This document shows, piece by piece, positions 1 through 8,473 of a stretch of 64,000 nt of DNA. Within the stretch, counting starts at the first letter, position 1. Every line of letters starts with the position of its first letter. A program made the translations under genes and the position numbers. The notes under the pieces are model-generated. The model was given only the letters and a program-made list of their open reading frames with translations, made no database searches and was not told the DNA's origin. This DNA is from Methylobacterium sp. (GTDB taxonomy: Bacteria; Pseudomonadota; Alphaproteobacteria; Rhizobiales; Beijerinckiaceae). Location: contig JADCBP010000009.1 in the NCBI GenBank assembly GCA_020253445.1, forward strand, positions 1-64,000. Reading direction: 5' to 3'.

Positions 1-304
1 AGATGTGGGCGGCATCGGTGCCGATGTGCCGACGAACCTCCTCGAAGTAGATCGCCACCACGCCGCCCGTGTCTTCGGCCAGTCCCTCAAGCCAGGTCTG
101 GAAGCGCAGGTATCGCATCCCGCCGCCGTCGTAGCGCCCGGTGCGGAACGTCACTGTGCCGCTATGCACGATCCCCTGGACGAGGCTGGCCCAGCCGGTC
201 GTGGTCCCGAGATCGAGCGCGAGGACGGTCCTTGCCGCCGGGATGGTCGGTGGTGTCGGCTGATGAAGGCTGGGCATGGTGACGGGTGCTGCTTGCGTGC
301 TCAT
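1..304 (-). CDS. RuvC-like Holliday junction resolvase-type protein, partial
   Basis: The reading frame begins with ATG at 304 on the minus strand and runs off the window edge, so only about 100 N-terminal residues are visible. After a proline-rich leader of about 25 residues there is a beta-strand motif ALDLGTTTGWA, typical of RNase H-fold/RuvC-type resolvases (first catalytic Asp), and a later YFEEVRRH segment that would supply the second acidic residue. Such proteins are common in phages and integrated elements of Alphaproteobacteria and are thought to cut branched DNA. It lies downstream of the primase-helicase gene on the same strand, across a repeat-rich gap. A second ATG at 277 is an alternative start. 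The family call rests on the short motif only. Confidence 0.6.
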   Translation of the reverse strand, partial: MSTQAAPVTMPSLHQPTPPTIPAARTVLALDLGTTTGWASLVQGIVHSGTVTFRTGRYDGGGMRYLRFQTWLEGLAEDTGGVVAIYFEEVRRHIGTDAAHI

Positions 305-714
305 GGGGTTCGATCCCTGGGGGAGGCGGACGGTCGAGGGGTGGAGATGCAGGCCACGCGCGCGCGAAGCCCCTGGGGGTGGGAATGGGAGACCCCGCCT
401 GCGGCGGTCTCCCCACCCCCGAAGGGGGTGGCTTTCACCCCCTAAACTTGAACTGCCCGATAGCGCATTGATTGAATTGACTATTTTCCAGTTTGGGCAG
501 CTTGGAAACGCCGCATCGACCCAATCTGGTTGGAGCGAAGCCAAACTGGTCAGCGCGCAATTCTGACGGGGTAGTTTCGGAAACCCGCCCAATCTGATCA
601 CAGCGGACCGGAGCGAAGCGCCAAGCGGCGATGTCGGAGCAGTTTCGGCGCTGCGCCCCATCTGGTTTAAACTGGGCAGAGCGCAGTTCTGCGGGATGTT
701 CATGGCGCCCGTGA
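305..714. repeat. Noncoding gap with degenerate direct and inverted repeats
   Basis: This 410-bp stretch has no convincing gene. On the minus strand it carries repeated words: CCAGAT(T/G)GGG three times (one copy starts ATCAGATTGGG), CAGAA(C/T)TGCGC followed by a CCAGTTT word twice, and CTTCGCTCC twice, giving an irregular unit of about 90-110 bases between roughly 435 and 705. One unit has the palindrome AACTGcGCtctGCcCAGTT. At its left end are two strong hairpins: GGGAGACC...GGTCTCCC (about 387-409) and CCACCCCC-GAA-GGGGGTGG (about 413-431). Confidence 0.5.
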
Positions 715-3003
715 TCATGGCTGCTCGCCCTCCGGATAGACCCACACTTGCGGGTTCTCGACCTCGAGCAGCGCGCCGGTCTGGGGCGATTTGTAGTGGG
801 TCGGCAGCACGGCGATGGTGGCTGGGATGACCTCGCCGGTATCAGGATCGACGGCCTCCGTACCTGTGGGAGCAGCCATCCCTTCGACGCACAGAAAGCC
901 GAACCGGGATCGTGACGGGCCAAGGCCGTAGGGCGTGCCGTCGCGCAGAAACTTCACGAAGCCCTTTGTGGCGAGGACGTTCAGCCGATCGCGGATCGTG
1001 TCCTTGCCCCCCAGGCCACCTCGGTTCTCGAAGGCTTCGGCAAACTGGTTGATGGTGTAGAGCCGTCCTTCGAGCGCTTCATCCAGCAACATGCCGAGAA
1101 TGACGTCGTGCTTGCGCACGCGCTCTGCATCGAGCTTGTCGCCCATGGCCTTGCGCACGAGCCGCTCATTGGATCGGTCAATCTCGATCCAGCGGCCATT
1201 GGGCTTGTCGATGGTGATCGACTCAATGCCCGGCCCGTTGCGCAGCTCGAAATGCAGCATCCGCTCCGGTCGATCTTCGTCAGGCCGGTGCATGATGATG
1301 CCGGATGTGTAAAAGCTGCGGAGCGATCCTGCGCCAGAGAGCGCCATGAACGGATCCTCGATGAGCTGCTTCTTCGTGATCTTGCGGGTGTGGTGGCACA
1401 GGATCAGGCCGGCGTCGGGCGCAACCGCATCGCGCAGCGCTTCGATCCGCGCTTGCAGGAAGAAGAGCATCGCCGTGTTGTCGTTCTCGCCGCCGCCCTC
1501 CGCTCCACCATCGAAGAGGTTACGGATCGGATCGATGCACAGGATGTCTGGTGCGCTGTGGCCGTAATGTGCGCGGACGGCGGCTATGGTCAGCGCAACG
1601 CCACCCGCGTCCAAGAGCATGCGGACCTTCGGCGTTGCGACGAGATTGTCGCGTGCTGCCGCCATGAGCGCGGGATCGATCCGGATCGCTTGGAGGCGCT
1701 CACGCAGGTAGTGGTATTGGATCTCGGCCTGCAGATAGAAGATCCGAAGCGGCCGGCTTGGCGCAAAGGCCAGGAAGGGCACGCCCGCCGCCATATGGAC
1801 GAGTAAGCTGATCAGGAAATCGCTCTTGCCGACCTTGGGCGCGCCGCCCAGCACAAGCATCCCGCCTGGCGTCAGCAGGCGCGGCGCGATGATGTCGTCC
1901 GGCATGGGGCTTGTGTCGTCGAGCAGGGCCCCGAGCGTGAAGGTGGGCAAAGCCGACATGGGGGGAGCCGAGAGCCGCTCCAGCGCCGGGCCGTGGCGTT
2001 CCTCGTGCAGCCGCCAGAGACGTTGGGCTTCCGAGGCAAGGCGCTCCAGGGGCCAGCTCGGGCGAAGCTGGGCGGCATTGTACTGGCAGACAGCCTCCCA
2101 GGCCTCGTCGCGGCTCATGCGGCCTTCATGGGCCATGCGCACGTAATGGCCGATCGCGGCGCTTGCCCCCTGAAACCGGGTCCAGTCATCCTCGCCGCCT
2201 TCGCGGACCGGCGTGGTCAGGATGTCCTTGATGGAGGGCTTCTCGCTCGCAGGACCTGGCTCGCAGCCGACGCCGGGCAGCGGCGGCATGGCCTCCACCA
2301 GCTCCGCGAAATCGCGCAGATGGACTTCCGCCTGCGGGCTGTGGCGTCGGATGGTGACAAGGCGCGTAAACCCACCCTTGTGGTAGACCGAACCTGCTAG
2401 TCGGATCGGCTGGTGCGCTGACCGGAAATGCGTGTCACCACCGACCTTCACGGCGATATCGCCGCGCAGCCGGCAGAGCAGCGCGATATCCTCTGCCTCG
2501 GCAGGCTCGCTCAGACGCCACCAGACATGGAGCTTGTCGATGCCATCTGCCGTGCGGCCGCCGCTCTCAACGATCAGCGTGGGCTCGCCGAGGTGCAGGA
2601 TGAGATGATCGAGCTTTGCGGGGATGTCGCCTGCATCGAGATCCACGAGCACGGTCTGCATCTGGCGGACATCGGCAGCCTTCGCCTTGCCGGCATCAGT
2701 GACCGTGCCGGGAACCACGTAGAAGGCAGCGCCTTCGCGCGCGGCCCATCCAGCGAACGAAACAGCCTTCTCCAGCAGGCCGCCATCGACCTCAATCCAG
2801 ACATTGTGTGGGCGGCCGGCAATCCCCTGACCCTTGTCGACGAACCCGCGCAGGGGCGCCCAACCTTCGCAGTAGCCAAAGACGATGTCGAGGAAGACCG
2901 CGATCTGCTCGGGATCCGGCTCGATGGTGAACGGGTCGCTCAGCGGAGCCGCGTCATTGAAATCGCGCCACGCGTCGAGGGAGACGATGTTGCTCTCGCT
3001 CAT
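715..3003 (-). CDS. Primase-helicase-like replication protein (RepA/AAA_25-type ATPase)
   Basis: This 762-residue protein looks like a two-part replication protein of a mobile element. The N-terminal third resembles the RepB/bifunctional DNA-primase fold (LVDLDAGD, then VESGGR and HVWWRL, the usual spacing of an archaeo-eukaryotic-primase-like module). A RecA-like helicase core follows with Walker A GGAPKVGKS near residue 384 and a CIDPIRNLF Walker B-like strand; a HHTRK motif lies further on, as in RepA-type hexameric helicases. The C-terminus looks like a winged helix (residues about 620-690). I chose the ATG at 3003, not the in-frame ATG at 3048, because it overlaps the stop codon of the nuclease gene (ATGA), implying translational coupling. 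Confidence 0.75.
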   Translation of the reverse strand: MSESNIVSLDAWRDFNDAAPLSDPFTIEPDPEQIAVFLDIVFGYCEGWAPLRGFVDKGQGIAGRPHNVWIEVDGGLLEKAVSFAGWAAREGAAFYVVPGTVTDAGKAKAADVRQMQTVLVDLDAGDIPAKLDHLILHLGEPTLIVESGGRTADGIDKLHVWWRLSEPAEAEDIALLCRLRGDIAVKVGGDTHFRSAHQPIRLAGSVYHKGGFTRLVTIRRHSPQAEVHLRDFAELVEAMPPLPGVGCEPGPASEKPSIKDILTTPVREGGEDDWTRFQGASAAIGHYVRMAHEGRMSRDEAWEAVCQYNAAQLRPSWPLERLASEAQRLWRLHEERHGPALERLSAPPMSALPTFTLGALLDDTSPMPDDIIAPRLLTPGGMLVLGGAPKVGKSDFLISLLVHMAAGVPFLAFAPSRPLRIFYLQAEIQYHYLRERLQAIRIDPALMAAARDNLVATPKVRMLLDAGGVALTIAAVRAHYGHSAPDILCIDPIRNLFDGGAEGGGENDNTAMLFFLQARIEALRDAVAPDAGLILCHHTRKITKKQLIEDPFMALSGAGSLRSFYTSGIIMHRPDEDRPERMLHFELRNGPGIESITIDKPNGRWIEIDRSNERLVRKAMGDKLDAERVRKHDVILGMLLDEALEGRLYTINQFAEAFENRGGLGGKDTIRDRLNVLATKGFVKFLRDGTPYGLGPSRSRFGFLCVEGMAAPTGTEAVDPDTGEVIPATIAVLPTHYKSPQTGALLEVENPQVWVYPEGEQP

Positions 3004-3767
3004 GCCGGCAGCCTCCAGCAGCGGTCCGCCCATGCGCACATGCGGCATTCATGAAAGTCGCGGCTCGTGGCGATCCGCGGCAGCAATTCGCCGGCGTCGG
3101 TCGCCTGCAGGATGCGCACGCCGCGATCGCTCATCCGCTGCGCCAGCGCTGCGTCGAACGGCACCAGCTCATGGTGCAGTTCGGCGGTGTCCTTGTTGAT
3201 GGCTGTGAACAGAGCAGGGTTCTGCGAGATGCCCGGCACCTGCGCTTCCATGTAAGCCTGGTAGAGCGCGATTTGCGCGGCGTAGATAGGCTTTGCCATG
3301 ACCACGCCCTTGGCCACGGTCTCGCGCCAGTTCTTCGCGTTCATTGTCTTGCATTCCCAAAGCGCAGGGACGGCAAGCCCGAGCGCGCTCGGCACGGAAG
3401 CGACGATCCCATCGACATGCCCACGGATACGTCCGCCGGCGACCGAGAAGCCGAACTGATCGCCATCCGGGCGATTGCCCTTGCGGGTGTAGAGATCGAT
3501 CCCGGCAGCGCGCAGCCAGCGGATCGCAAGGTCTTCGAGCGCGTGACCGATCTCGAAGATGCGCAGCGTCTGGCCCTTGAAGTGAGAGCCTTCATCCTTG
3601 GGTGCGCCCGTAAACTCGAACTGCAGCGCGCGTTCGCAAGGCGCCCCAAGACGTGAACCGCCAAGATAGGTTCGCGCAGGCGCAGCGCCGCGCTCGGACT
3701 CGATTCCCGCGTCGATGATCGCGTTGATCTGGTCGGCACATGTGGCGCGATGATTGAAGTCCAGCAT
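3000..3767 (-). CDS. Cas4/RecB-like PD-(D/E)XK nuclease with Fe-S-type cysteines
   Basis: This 255-residue protein has the layout of Cas4-like exonucleases found in phages and integrative elements. An early cysteine lies in GAPCERAL (about residue 43), an acidic HVDGIV strand precedes the LWECKTMN catalytic motif (E-x-K), and three closely spaced cysteines close the protein in HECRMCAWADRC. One N-terminal plus three C-terminal cysteines is the known 4Fe-4S arrangement of Cas4/AddB nucleases. It presumably processes DNA ends during element recombination; there is no CRISPR array or cas1/cas2 nearby, so it is not part of an adaptation module. Its start overlaps the previous stop by one base (TGATG) and its stop overlaps the primase-helicase start. 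Confidence 0.78.
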   Translation of the reverse strand: MLDFNHRATCADQINAIIDAGIESERGAAPARTYLGGSRLGAPCERALQFEFTGAPKDEGSHFKGQTLRIFEIGHALEDLAIRWLRAAGIDLYTRKGNRPDGDQFGFSVAGGRIRGHVDGIVASVPSALGLAVPALWECKTMNAKNWRETVAKGVVMAKPIYAAQIALYQAYMEAQVPGISQNPALFTAINKDTAELHHELVPFDAALAQRMSDRGVRILQATDAGELLPRIATSRDFHECRMCAWADRCWRLPA

Positions 3768-4165
3768 CAGAACGGAACCTCCGCATCTGCGCTTTGCGCC
3801 GTTGCACGCATGGCGTCCTGGAAGCCGCCGACGGCGACTTCGATGAGCGTGAAGACCTGCGCCTCCGACAGATCGATGAGACGCATCTCCCAGCCGATCT
3901 CTTCCATGATCTCGGCCACGGGCTTCATGGCGGTGCGGATCGCCGCTTTCTCAAGTTCGGTCAGATCAACCACGGCCGATGACCCCCGGGCTAAGCGCGA
4001 CCAGAAACCTTGGCAGGCCATCGAACAGAACCATGCAGACGGGCGCGGCTGTTTCGATCGCACCGGGTCGAACCAGCCAAAGCCACGCGTCGGTCGCCGG
4101 CAGACCGCGCAGAGTTCGCCACGTGGATGCCAGAGCCGCAGCCGGTCGGAAGATGAGGTGATCAT
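3767..4165 (-). CDS. DUF6511-like zinc-binding small protein
   Basis: This is a 132-residue protein whose N-terminal part has the cysteine pairs CAVC and, 30 residues later, CSMAC, which look like a zinc-finger module (about residues 19-51). The C-terminal part is acidic and helical. The arrangement matches the uncharacterised DUF6511 family often found in the DNA-processing operon of alphaproteobacterial prophages; I make that assignment by recollection of the pattern. It sits between the helicase and the Cas4-like nuclease genes, 12 bases after the helicase stop, and its own stop overlaps the nuclease start. A role as a DNA-binding accessory factor is inference from context. Confidence 0.6.
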   Translation of the reverse strand: MITSSSDRLRLWHPRGELCAVCRRPTRGFGWFDPVRSKQPRPSAWFCSMACQGFWSRLARGSSAVVDLTELEKAAIRTAMKPVAEIMEEIGWEMRLIDLSEAQVFTLIEVAVGGFQDAMRATAQSADAEVPF

Positions 4166-4177
4166 GGACGTGCTCCA

Positions 4178-5881
4178 TCATGCCGCCTTCCCGACAATGG
4201 CTTCGGGAGTGGCGTCGGCTGCGCCGAAGACCAGGGAGCGGATCGCGTCTCGATTGAAACGGAAGGCGAGCAGCGCCGAAGCCTGATAGCGGGACAGCCC
4301 GAAATCCTGCCGGTACTCGGTGGGCAGGAAGGTGAGCTGCCGATCGGTCGGCGGCTGGTTCAGCCAGCGGCGGGTCTTGTGAGCCGTCTCATCGCTTTCG
4401 TGCTCGTTGAGCCAGTCATTGGCCGCCGCCAGGCAGATGGTGCGTTCACCGACGGCCAGGAGATGCGGCCTCTGCTTCTGCAGCCCACCAACGCCGTACC
4501 AGCGACCATTCAGGAAGAAGACGCCGCCCCAGGCATTGAAGCCGCTTGCGATGAGCGCTGCATCATCACCGAAGAGATCGCACCAGCGAAAACTCGACCG
4601 CTTGAGCAGATCGATCTCGGACATGATGAAGTCGCCGAGCGGAGCGACCTCGCCGGCGTCGGCGCGTTCCCAGACATGCCCGCAGAGCGGACATTCGGTG
4701 GTGGCGAGCGGAACCACCGCGCCGCATTCCGGGCAGTCCTTCGTCGGGGCTTCATCGCCCGGCTCACGGCCGTTCAGATCGACGTCTTGTTCCAGCGACC
4801 CATGCAACAAAGTCGAGGTGCCGAAATCCAGCACGATGCAGTCGGTCTTGATGACACCCGGATGCTCCTCGGGTGATACGGTGCGCAAGCCCCGGCCCAC
4901 CATCTGGATCATGGTCGACTTGTAGGAACTCGGCCGCAGCAACACGACGCAGCTTGTCGGCGGGTGATCCCACCCTTCGGTCAGCACCGCAACATTGACG
5001 ATGACCCGCAGCTTGCCGCCGGCATAAGCCGCGAGCGTCGCCTTACGCTCCGCATCAGCCATTTCGCCATGAATGAACCCTGCCGCGACGCCCGCTGCAT
5101 TGAATGCGTCCGTGACGTTGCGCGCGTGGTTGATCGTGGAGCAGAAGACCACCGTCTGACGCTCGCCGGCCTTTTCGCGCCAGTGACGGATGACCGCTTC
5201 CGTGACCGGAGAGCGGTTCATGATCGCGTCCACCTCCGCCATGTCGAAGTCGTCGGCGGTGCGGCGCACCTTGGTGAGTTCATCCTGCACGCCGACATCG
5301 ATCACGAAGGTGCGTGGCGAAACGAGATGACCGGACGCGATCAACTCACCGATCCGGATTTGGTCTGCGACATTCGAGAAGACGGGCCGTAGCCCGCGCT
5401 TGTCGCCCCTGTTCGGCGTCGCTGTAACACCGTAGATCCGGCACATCGGATTGCGGTGAAGCGCGGCGTCGATGATCCGGCGATAGCTGTCGGCTGCTGC
5501 ATGATGCGCTTCATCGATCACCAGCAGGTCGATGGCCGGCATCTGATCGAGATTGTCTTTGCGCGCGAGCGTCGGGACCATCGCGAAGGTCACCTGTCCA
5601 CGCCAGGACTTCTCCTTGGCGTCCACGATGGACGTGGTGAGCTGAGGGTTGACCCTGCCGAACTTGTTGAGGTTCTGACCTGTCAGCTCATCGCGATGGG
5701 CGAGCACACACGCCTTGGCGCCCGTGCCTTTTGCGGGCTCGCCGATCATGCGCCCGGTCACGGCCGAGAGCATGATCGTCTTGCCTGCTCCCGTCGGCGC
5801 GACCGCAAGGGTGTTTCCGTGTTCGTCGAGCGCATGGATGCTGCGCTCGACGAACTGCTTCTGGCGGGGACGCAAAAGCAT
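4178..5881 (-). CDS. DEAD/DEAH-box superfamily 2 helicase with zinc ribbon
   Basis: The 567-residue protein is an SF2 helicase. The sequence shows a Q-like RPRQKQ motif at the start, Walker A APTGAGKT near residue 28, the DEAH box VIDEAHH, motif III GVTATPNR, and the C-terminal helicase domain with VVFCST and QMVGRGLR (motif VI). A zinc ribbon with two CPxCG-type knuckles (CPECG, CPLCG) follows near residues 390-410, and the last 150 residues are of unknown fold. The ATG at 5881 has an excellent ribosome site (AAGGAGG) and follows the upstream stop by 10 bases; the longer frame to 6001 would overlap that gene. It probably unwinds or remodels DNA for element replication or recombination. Confidence 0.88.
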   Translation of the reverse strand: MLLRPRQKQFVERSIHALDEHGNTLAVAPTGAGKTIMLSAVTGRMIGEPAKGTGAKACVLAHRDELTGQNLNKFGRVNPQLTTSIVDAKEKSWRGQVTFAMVPTLARKDNLDQMPAIDLLVIDEAHHAAADSYRRIIDAALHRNPMCRIYGVTATPNRGDKRGLRPVFSNVADQIRIGELIASGHLVSPRTFVIDVGVQDELTKVRRTADDFDMAEVDAIMNRSPVTEAVIRHWREKAGERQTVVFCSTINHARNVTDAFNAAGVAAGFIHGEMADAERKATLAAYAGGKLRVIVNVAVLTEGWDHPPTSCVVLLRPSSYKSTMIQMVGRGLRTVSPEEHPGVIKTDCIVLDFGTSTLLHGSLEQDVDLNGREPGDEAPTKDCPECGAVVPLATTECPLCGHVWERADAGEVAPLGDFIMSEIDLLKRSSFRWCDLFGDDAALIASGFNAWGGVFFLNGRWYGVGGLQKQRPHLLAVGERTICLAAANDWLNEHESDETAHKTRRWLNQPPTDRQLTFLPTEYRQDFGLSRYQASALLAFRFNRDAIRSLVFGAADATPEAIVGKAA

Positions 5882-5891
5882 GGCGTCCTCC

Positions 5892-6479
5892 TTATTGCGC
5901 CCAGGACGGGCGAACGCCCGGCTTCGGCATGGAGGGCTGAGCAGAGCGGGTCTGAGCGGGTGCTTGCGCCGCCGCGCCAGCCATCCCCATGAGCGCCGCA
6001 TACTCTTTGTGATCCGGCGTCACCGCCGTACGGATCTCGTTCTTCTCGTCCCCGTTGGTGTCGGTGCCGACATCGATCTTTGCGATGAACTCCAACCCAT
6101 CGAGGTCGGTGAAGCCCGAGATGCGGCGCGCCGCTTGCGCCTGCGCCGAATTGTCCTTGTCGGAGATGCCGCGCGCTGAATTCAGCATGCCGCGGATCAG
6201 GCTGCGGCCCATGTTCGTCCAGTCCGGCCCCTTGGGGCTGTAAAGGCCGATCAGGGTGAAGATCTTGCGCCGGGCGTAGGGTCCCTCAAGCACCGTGAAC
6301 TCGCCCGAGAGGTAGACCGAGCCGGTGGCGCCGCGCGTCGCGTAGCCGCCGGTCCAGCCCTGCGCCGGATCGTCATAGCCGCCGGGGCGGATCGTCAGGC
6401 GCACCTTGGCGAGCGTGCCCTTGGGGATGATGTTGCTGTTCTGCTTGGCGTCGTTGAAGTCGTTCCAGGAACCAGTCAT
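5892..6479 (-). CDS. Hypothetical protein, possible phage-type single-stranded DNA-binding protein
   Basis: This 195-residue protein opens with MTGSWNDFNDAKQ and has a beta-rich middle (KVRLTIRPGG, VYLSGEFTVLEG, KIFTLIGL) followed by a helix and a low-complexity Ala/Gln/Pro tail ending in RPSWAQ. The beta-rich body with a disordered tail, and its place between a Sak4-like ATPase gene and a helicase gene, suggest a ssDNA-binding role like that of phage proteins beside recombinases. That function is inference. The ATG at 6479 is preferred over 6524 because the longer start overlaps the ATPase gene by 29 bases and GGAG sits upstream of 6479. Confidence 0.55.
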   Translation of the reverse strand: MTGSWNDFNDAKQNSNIIPKGTLAKVRLTIRPGGYDDPAQGWTGGYATRGATGSVYLSGEFTVLEGPYARRKIFTLIGLYSPKGPDWTNMGRSLIRGMLNSARGISDKDNSAQAQAARRISGFTDLDGLEFIAKIDVGTDTNGDEKNEIRTAVTPDHKEYAALMGMAGAAAQAPAQTRSAQPSMPKPGVRPSWAQ

Positions 6480-6495
6480 GGCTGGGGTCTCCTTG

Positions 6496-7386
6496 TCAGT
6501 CGTTTTCGGGATGGATGGGGGCAACGGCAGGCGATGCAGGCGGCGCAGCGACGTGCGGGCTGCGATAGGCCAGGCGCTCTGACGCGGGTCTTGCAGGGCT
6601 GCGGATCTTCGCCATGAGGCGCCCGAGGTGAGGCTCCTCGATCGGATCCAGCCGGCCGGAACGGTCCTTCGCGGGGAAGTTCCAGGTGTTGATCGTCTGG
6701 CAGACGAAAGCGCGGTACGGAGCGCCAGCGTCGTCCTTGATCTCCGCCATCGTCAGCACTTCATCGACGATGCCGGGCAGTTCGAGGCCGGTCTTCGAGC
6801 CATCGATTTGCGGCTGGAAGATGCGCCGGTTGAAGTCGTCCAGCTTCTCGTCAAGGATCCCGACGAACCAGACGTTCTTCGCCCGCGTGTGCTGCAGATG
6901 CGTCAGCCATGCGATCATCTCGCGGCCGTGCAACCCGTAAGCGCCGCGAATGTCCGGCTTGCCCGTCTTGTCGGAAAAGGCTTCAGGCTGGCCCTTGCAC
7001 CACTGGAAGCACAGCCGTCCTGCGACCGTGATCGAGTCGATGAAAATGGTCTGATAGCGATCGAGCGTAGCCGGATCGCCGAAGCGTTCGCACACGGCGG
7101 CGTAATGCGCCTCGCTGTAGACCTGCTCATCGCGCAGTGCCGGATTGGGGCCGCCGATGAAGACCGCGAAGTCGCGACATTCGGGCCATGTGCGAGGACG
7201 CACGCTGTCGCCGGACCAGCCTTCGATCGCGAGATCGCCAGCCTCCAGGTCGATGAAGAGCGTGACCTTCGGATCGAGCGTCCAAAGCAAGCTCGTCTTA
7301 CCGATTCCGGATTTCCCGAAAATGCAGCCTTTGACGCCGCGCACTTCGGCCATGCGCTGATCGGCTGAGATGATGGGGAGCGCCAT
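6496..7386 (-). CDS. Sak4-like RecA-core ATPase (AAA_24 family)
   Basis: The 296-residue protein carries a single RecA-like nucleotide-binding core: Walker A FGKSGIGKTSLL near residues 23-34, LFIDLEAGD just after it, and a hydrophobic TIFIDSI strand that fits Walker B. This is the pattern of AAA_24/Sak4 proteins, phage-encoded single-strand annealing or strand-exchange factors. The C-terminal 50 residues are proline and alanine rich and probably disordered. It belongs to the leftward recombination operon; the upstream 107-residue ORF ends only 2 bases before its start. A pure NTPase of another function cannot be excluded from sequence alone. Confidence 0.75.
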   Translation of the reverse strand: MALPIISADQRMAEVRGVKGCIFGKSGIGKTSLLWTLDPKVTLFIDLEAGDLAIEGWSGDSVRPRTWPECRDFAVFIGGPNPALRDEQVYSEAHYAAVCERFGDPATLDRYQTIFIDSITVAGRLCFQWCKGQPEAFSDKTGKPDIRGAYGLHGREMIAWLTHLQHTRAKNVWFVGILDEKLDDFNRRIFQPQIDGSKTGLELPGIVDEVLTMAEIKDDAGAPYRAFVCQTINTWNFPAKDRSGRLDPIEEPHLGRLMAKIRSPARPASERLAYRSPHVAAPPASPAVAPIHPEND

Positions 7387-7388
7387 GA

Positions 7389-7712
7389 TCAGCGCTCCGC
7401 CTGGATGTGAGCCGCGACTTCGACGGCGCGATCAGCGCCAAGACCGCCGGCATCGCGGGCGATCTGGCTGAGCTTGCGCAGCGCCTGCATCTTGTCAGCG
7501 ACGTCGTTGAACTCGGCTTCCAAGCCCCGCATCGCGAAGGCGAGATCATCGATCGTCGCCTCGGAGATGGGCTTGGCGGCGATTTCGTCATTACCCGGCA
7601 TGGCCGGGATGCGGATCGCATCGGGAAGGGAGGATAGGCTGTAATGGGCCTTGCGCAGCGCTTCGAGCGCAGACAGCGAGGCATCGGGCTTGGATTTGCC
7701 AAAGGTGAACAC
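7389..7712 (-). CDS. Hypothetical protein of the recombination operon
   Basis: The 107-residue protein is mostly helical (ALEALRKAHYSLSSL; ATIDDLAFAMRGLEAEF; KMQALRKLSQIA) with a central loop, consistent with a small coiled-coil or helical-bundle protein. I recognise no domain. The start is GTG at 7712, supported by an AGGAGA ribosome site at good spacing; no ATG fits. It ends 2 bases before the Sak4-like gene and starts 12 bases after the 156-residue hypothetical, so it is almost certainly co-transcribed with both. Function unknown. Confidence 0.65.
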   Translation of the reverse strand: MFTFGKSKPDASLSALEALRKAHYSLSSLPDAIRIPAMPGNDEIAAKPISEATIDDLAFAMRGLEAEFNDVADKMQALRKLSQIARDAGGLGADRAVEVAAHIQAER

Positions 7713-7724
7713 GGATTTCTCCTC

Positions 7725-8195
7725 TCAGTCGCGCAGGAGGCGGAAGGTCGGTTTGCCGGTCCTCAGCGTGCGGGCCGGCTCAAAGGCGCGGCGGATCGCG
7801 TCGGGCCACGCGCCGTAGGCGCGCTCCGAGACCGAGAAGCTGATCTCGACGTATTGGCTGGGGTCCTCGCCGGAGGCGCGGATCGTCTCGACGAGCGCAG
7901 CGAGCTTTGCCTGGTCCCAGTCGACCTTCTTCGGCAGGTCGGCGACGATGGTGATCGCGCCATCGCTGAAGCGGACGATGCCCGTGTCCTTGGCAACGGC
8001 CGCGCGGGCTTCACGCGCACGATCGCCGAACTTCTTGGCGATGGCGCCATCGAGCCAGTCCTTCATGGACTTCGCGCTCTTCAGGGCAGCGTCAGCGTCC
8101 TCCTGGAGGACAGCCAGCATTTCGGAGGGCAGCGCGATGATGTCGCCAACCGGCATCGTGCGCAGCTGGTCGAGGGTGGGTGCGTTTGGGATCAT
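7725..8195 (-). CDS. Hypothetical protein of the recombination operon
   Basis: This 156-residue protein has an acidic helical N-terminal half (EMLAVLQEDADAALKSAKSMKDWLD) and a C-terminal half with a VRFSDGAITIVADLPKKVDWDQ segment followed by FSVSERAYGAWP. It resembles small conserved proteins next to helix-turn-helix genes in alphaproteobacterial prophages, but I cannot name the family. The ATG at 8195 lies 2 bases after the stop of the small HTH gene. Function unknown; position suggests a part in the element's DNA metabolism. Confidence 0.65.
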   Translation of the reverse strand: MIPNAPTLDQLRTMPVGDIIALPSEMLAVLQEDADAALKSAKSMKDWLDGAIAKKFGDRAREARAAVAKDTGIVRFSDGAITIVADLPKKVDWDQAKLAALVETIRASGEDPSQYVEISFSVSERAYGAWPDAIRRAFEPARTLRTGKPTFRLLRD

Positions 8196-8197
8196 GA

Positions 8198-8419
8198 TCA
8201 GCGCGCCCCCGACGCAGCGGTGCGTTCCGCATTGTCCGTGGTGCTGGCGCGGATCTGTTCGCGTTCGTAATCCTCGACGTCTTCGAGGCGGTACACGACA
8301 CGACCACCGAGCTTGACGAAGCGCGGGCCTTCACCCGTCCACCGCCACCGCTCAAGCGTGCGGTGGCTGATGTTCCACCGCGCAGCCAGGTCGATCTGGT
8401 TGAGATGTTTCGTAGCCAT
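8198..8419 (-). CDS. Small helix-turn-helix protein (excisionase/AlpA-like)
   Basis: This 73-residue protein is almost entirely a MerR-like winged helix: LNQIDLAARWNISHRTLERWRWTGEGPRFVKLGGRVVYRLEDVEDYE, the pattern of HTH_17/AlpA/Xis proteins, including the G-P-x-x-x-K-x-G-G-R-V-x-Y wing. Such proteins act as recombination directionality factors or as activators of element operons. It is the first gene of the long leftward operon, has a strong ribosome site (AAGGAG) and lies directly downstream of a run of phased GGGAGG repeats that could be its binding array. Either job, excision or operon control, is possible. Confidence 0.78.
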   Translation of the reverse strand: MATKHLNQIDLAARWNISHRTLERWRWTGEGPRFVKLGGRVVYRLEDVEDYEREQIRASTTDNAERTAASGAR

Positions 8420-8473
8420 CTGAGTCTCCTTGGGTTCCTGTCGAAAACCTGCGGAGACGATGGATCAGGGCAT

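Noticed and set aside
300-720. CRISPR array in the repeat-rich gap
   Set aside because: Repeats are imperfect, unequal in spacing and not separated by unique spacers; the Cas4-like gene has no cas1/cas2 neighbour.
435-923. 162-codon minus-strand frame over the repeat region
   Set aside because: It overlaps the end of the primase-helicase gene in another frame and mainly translates the noncoding repeats.
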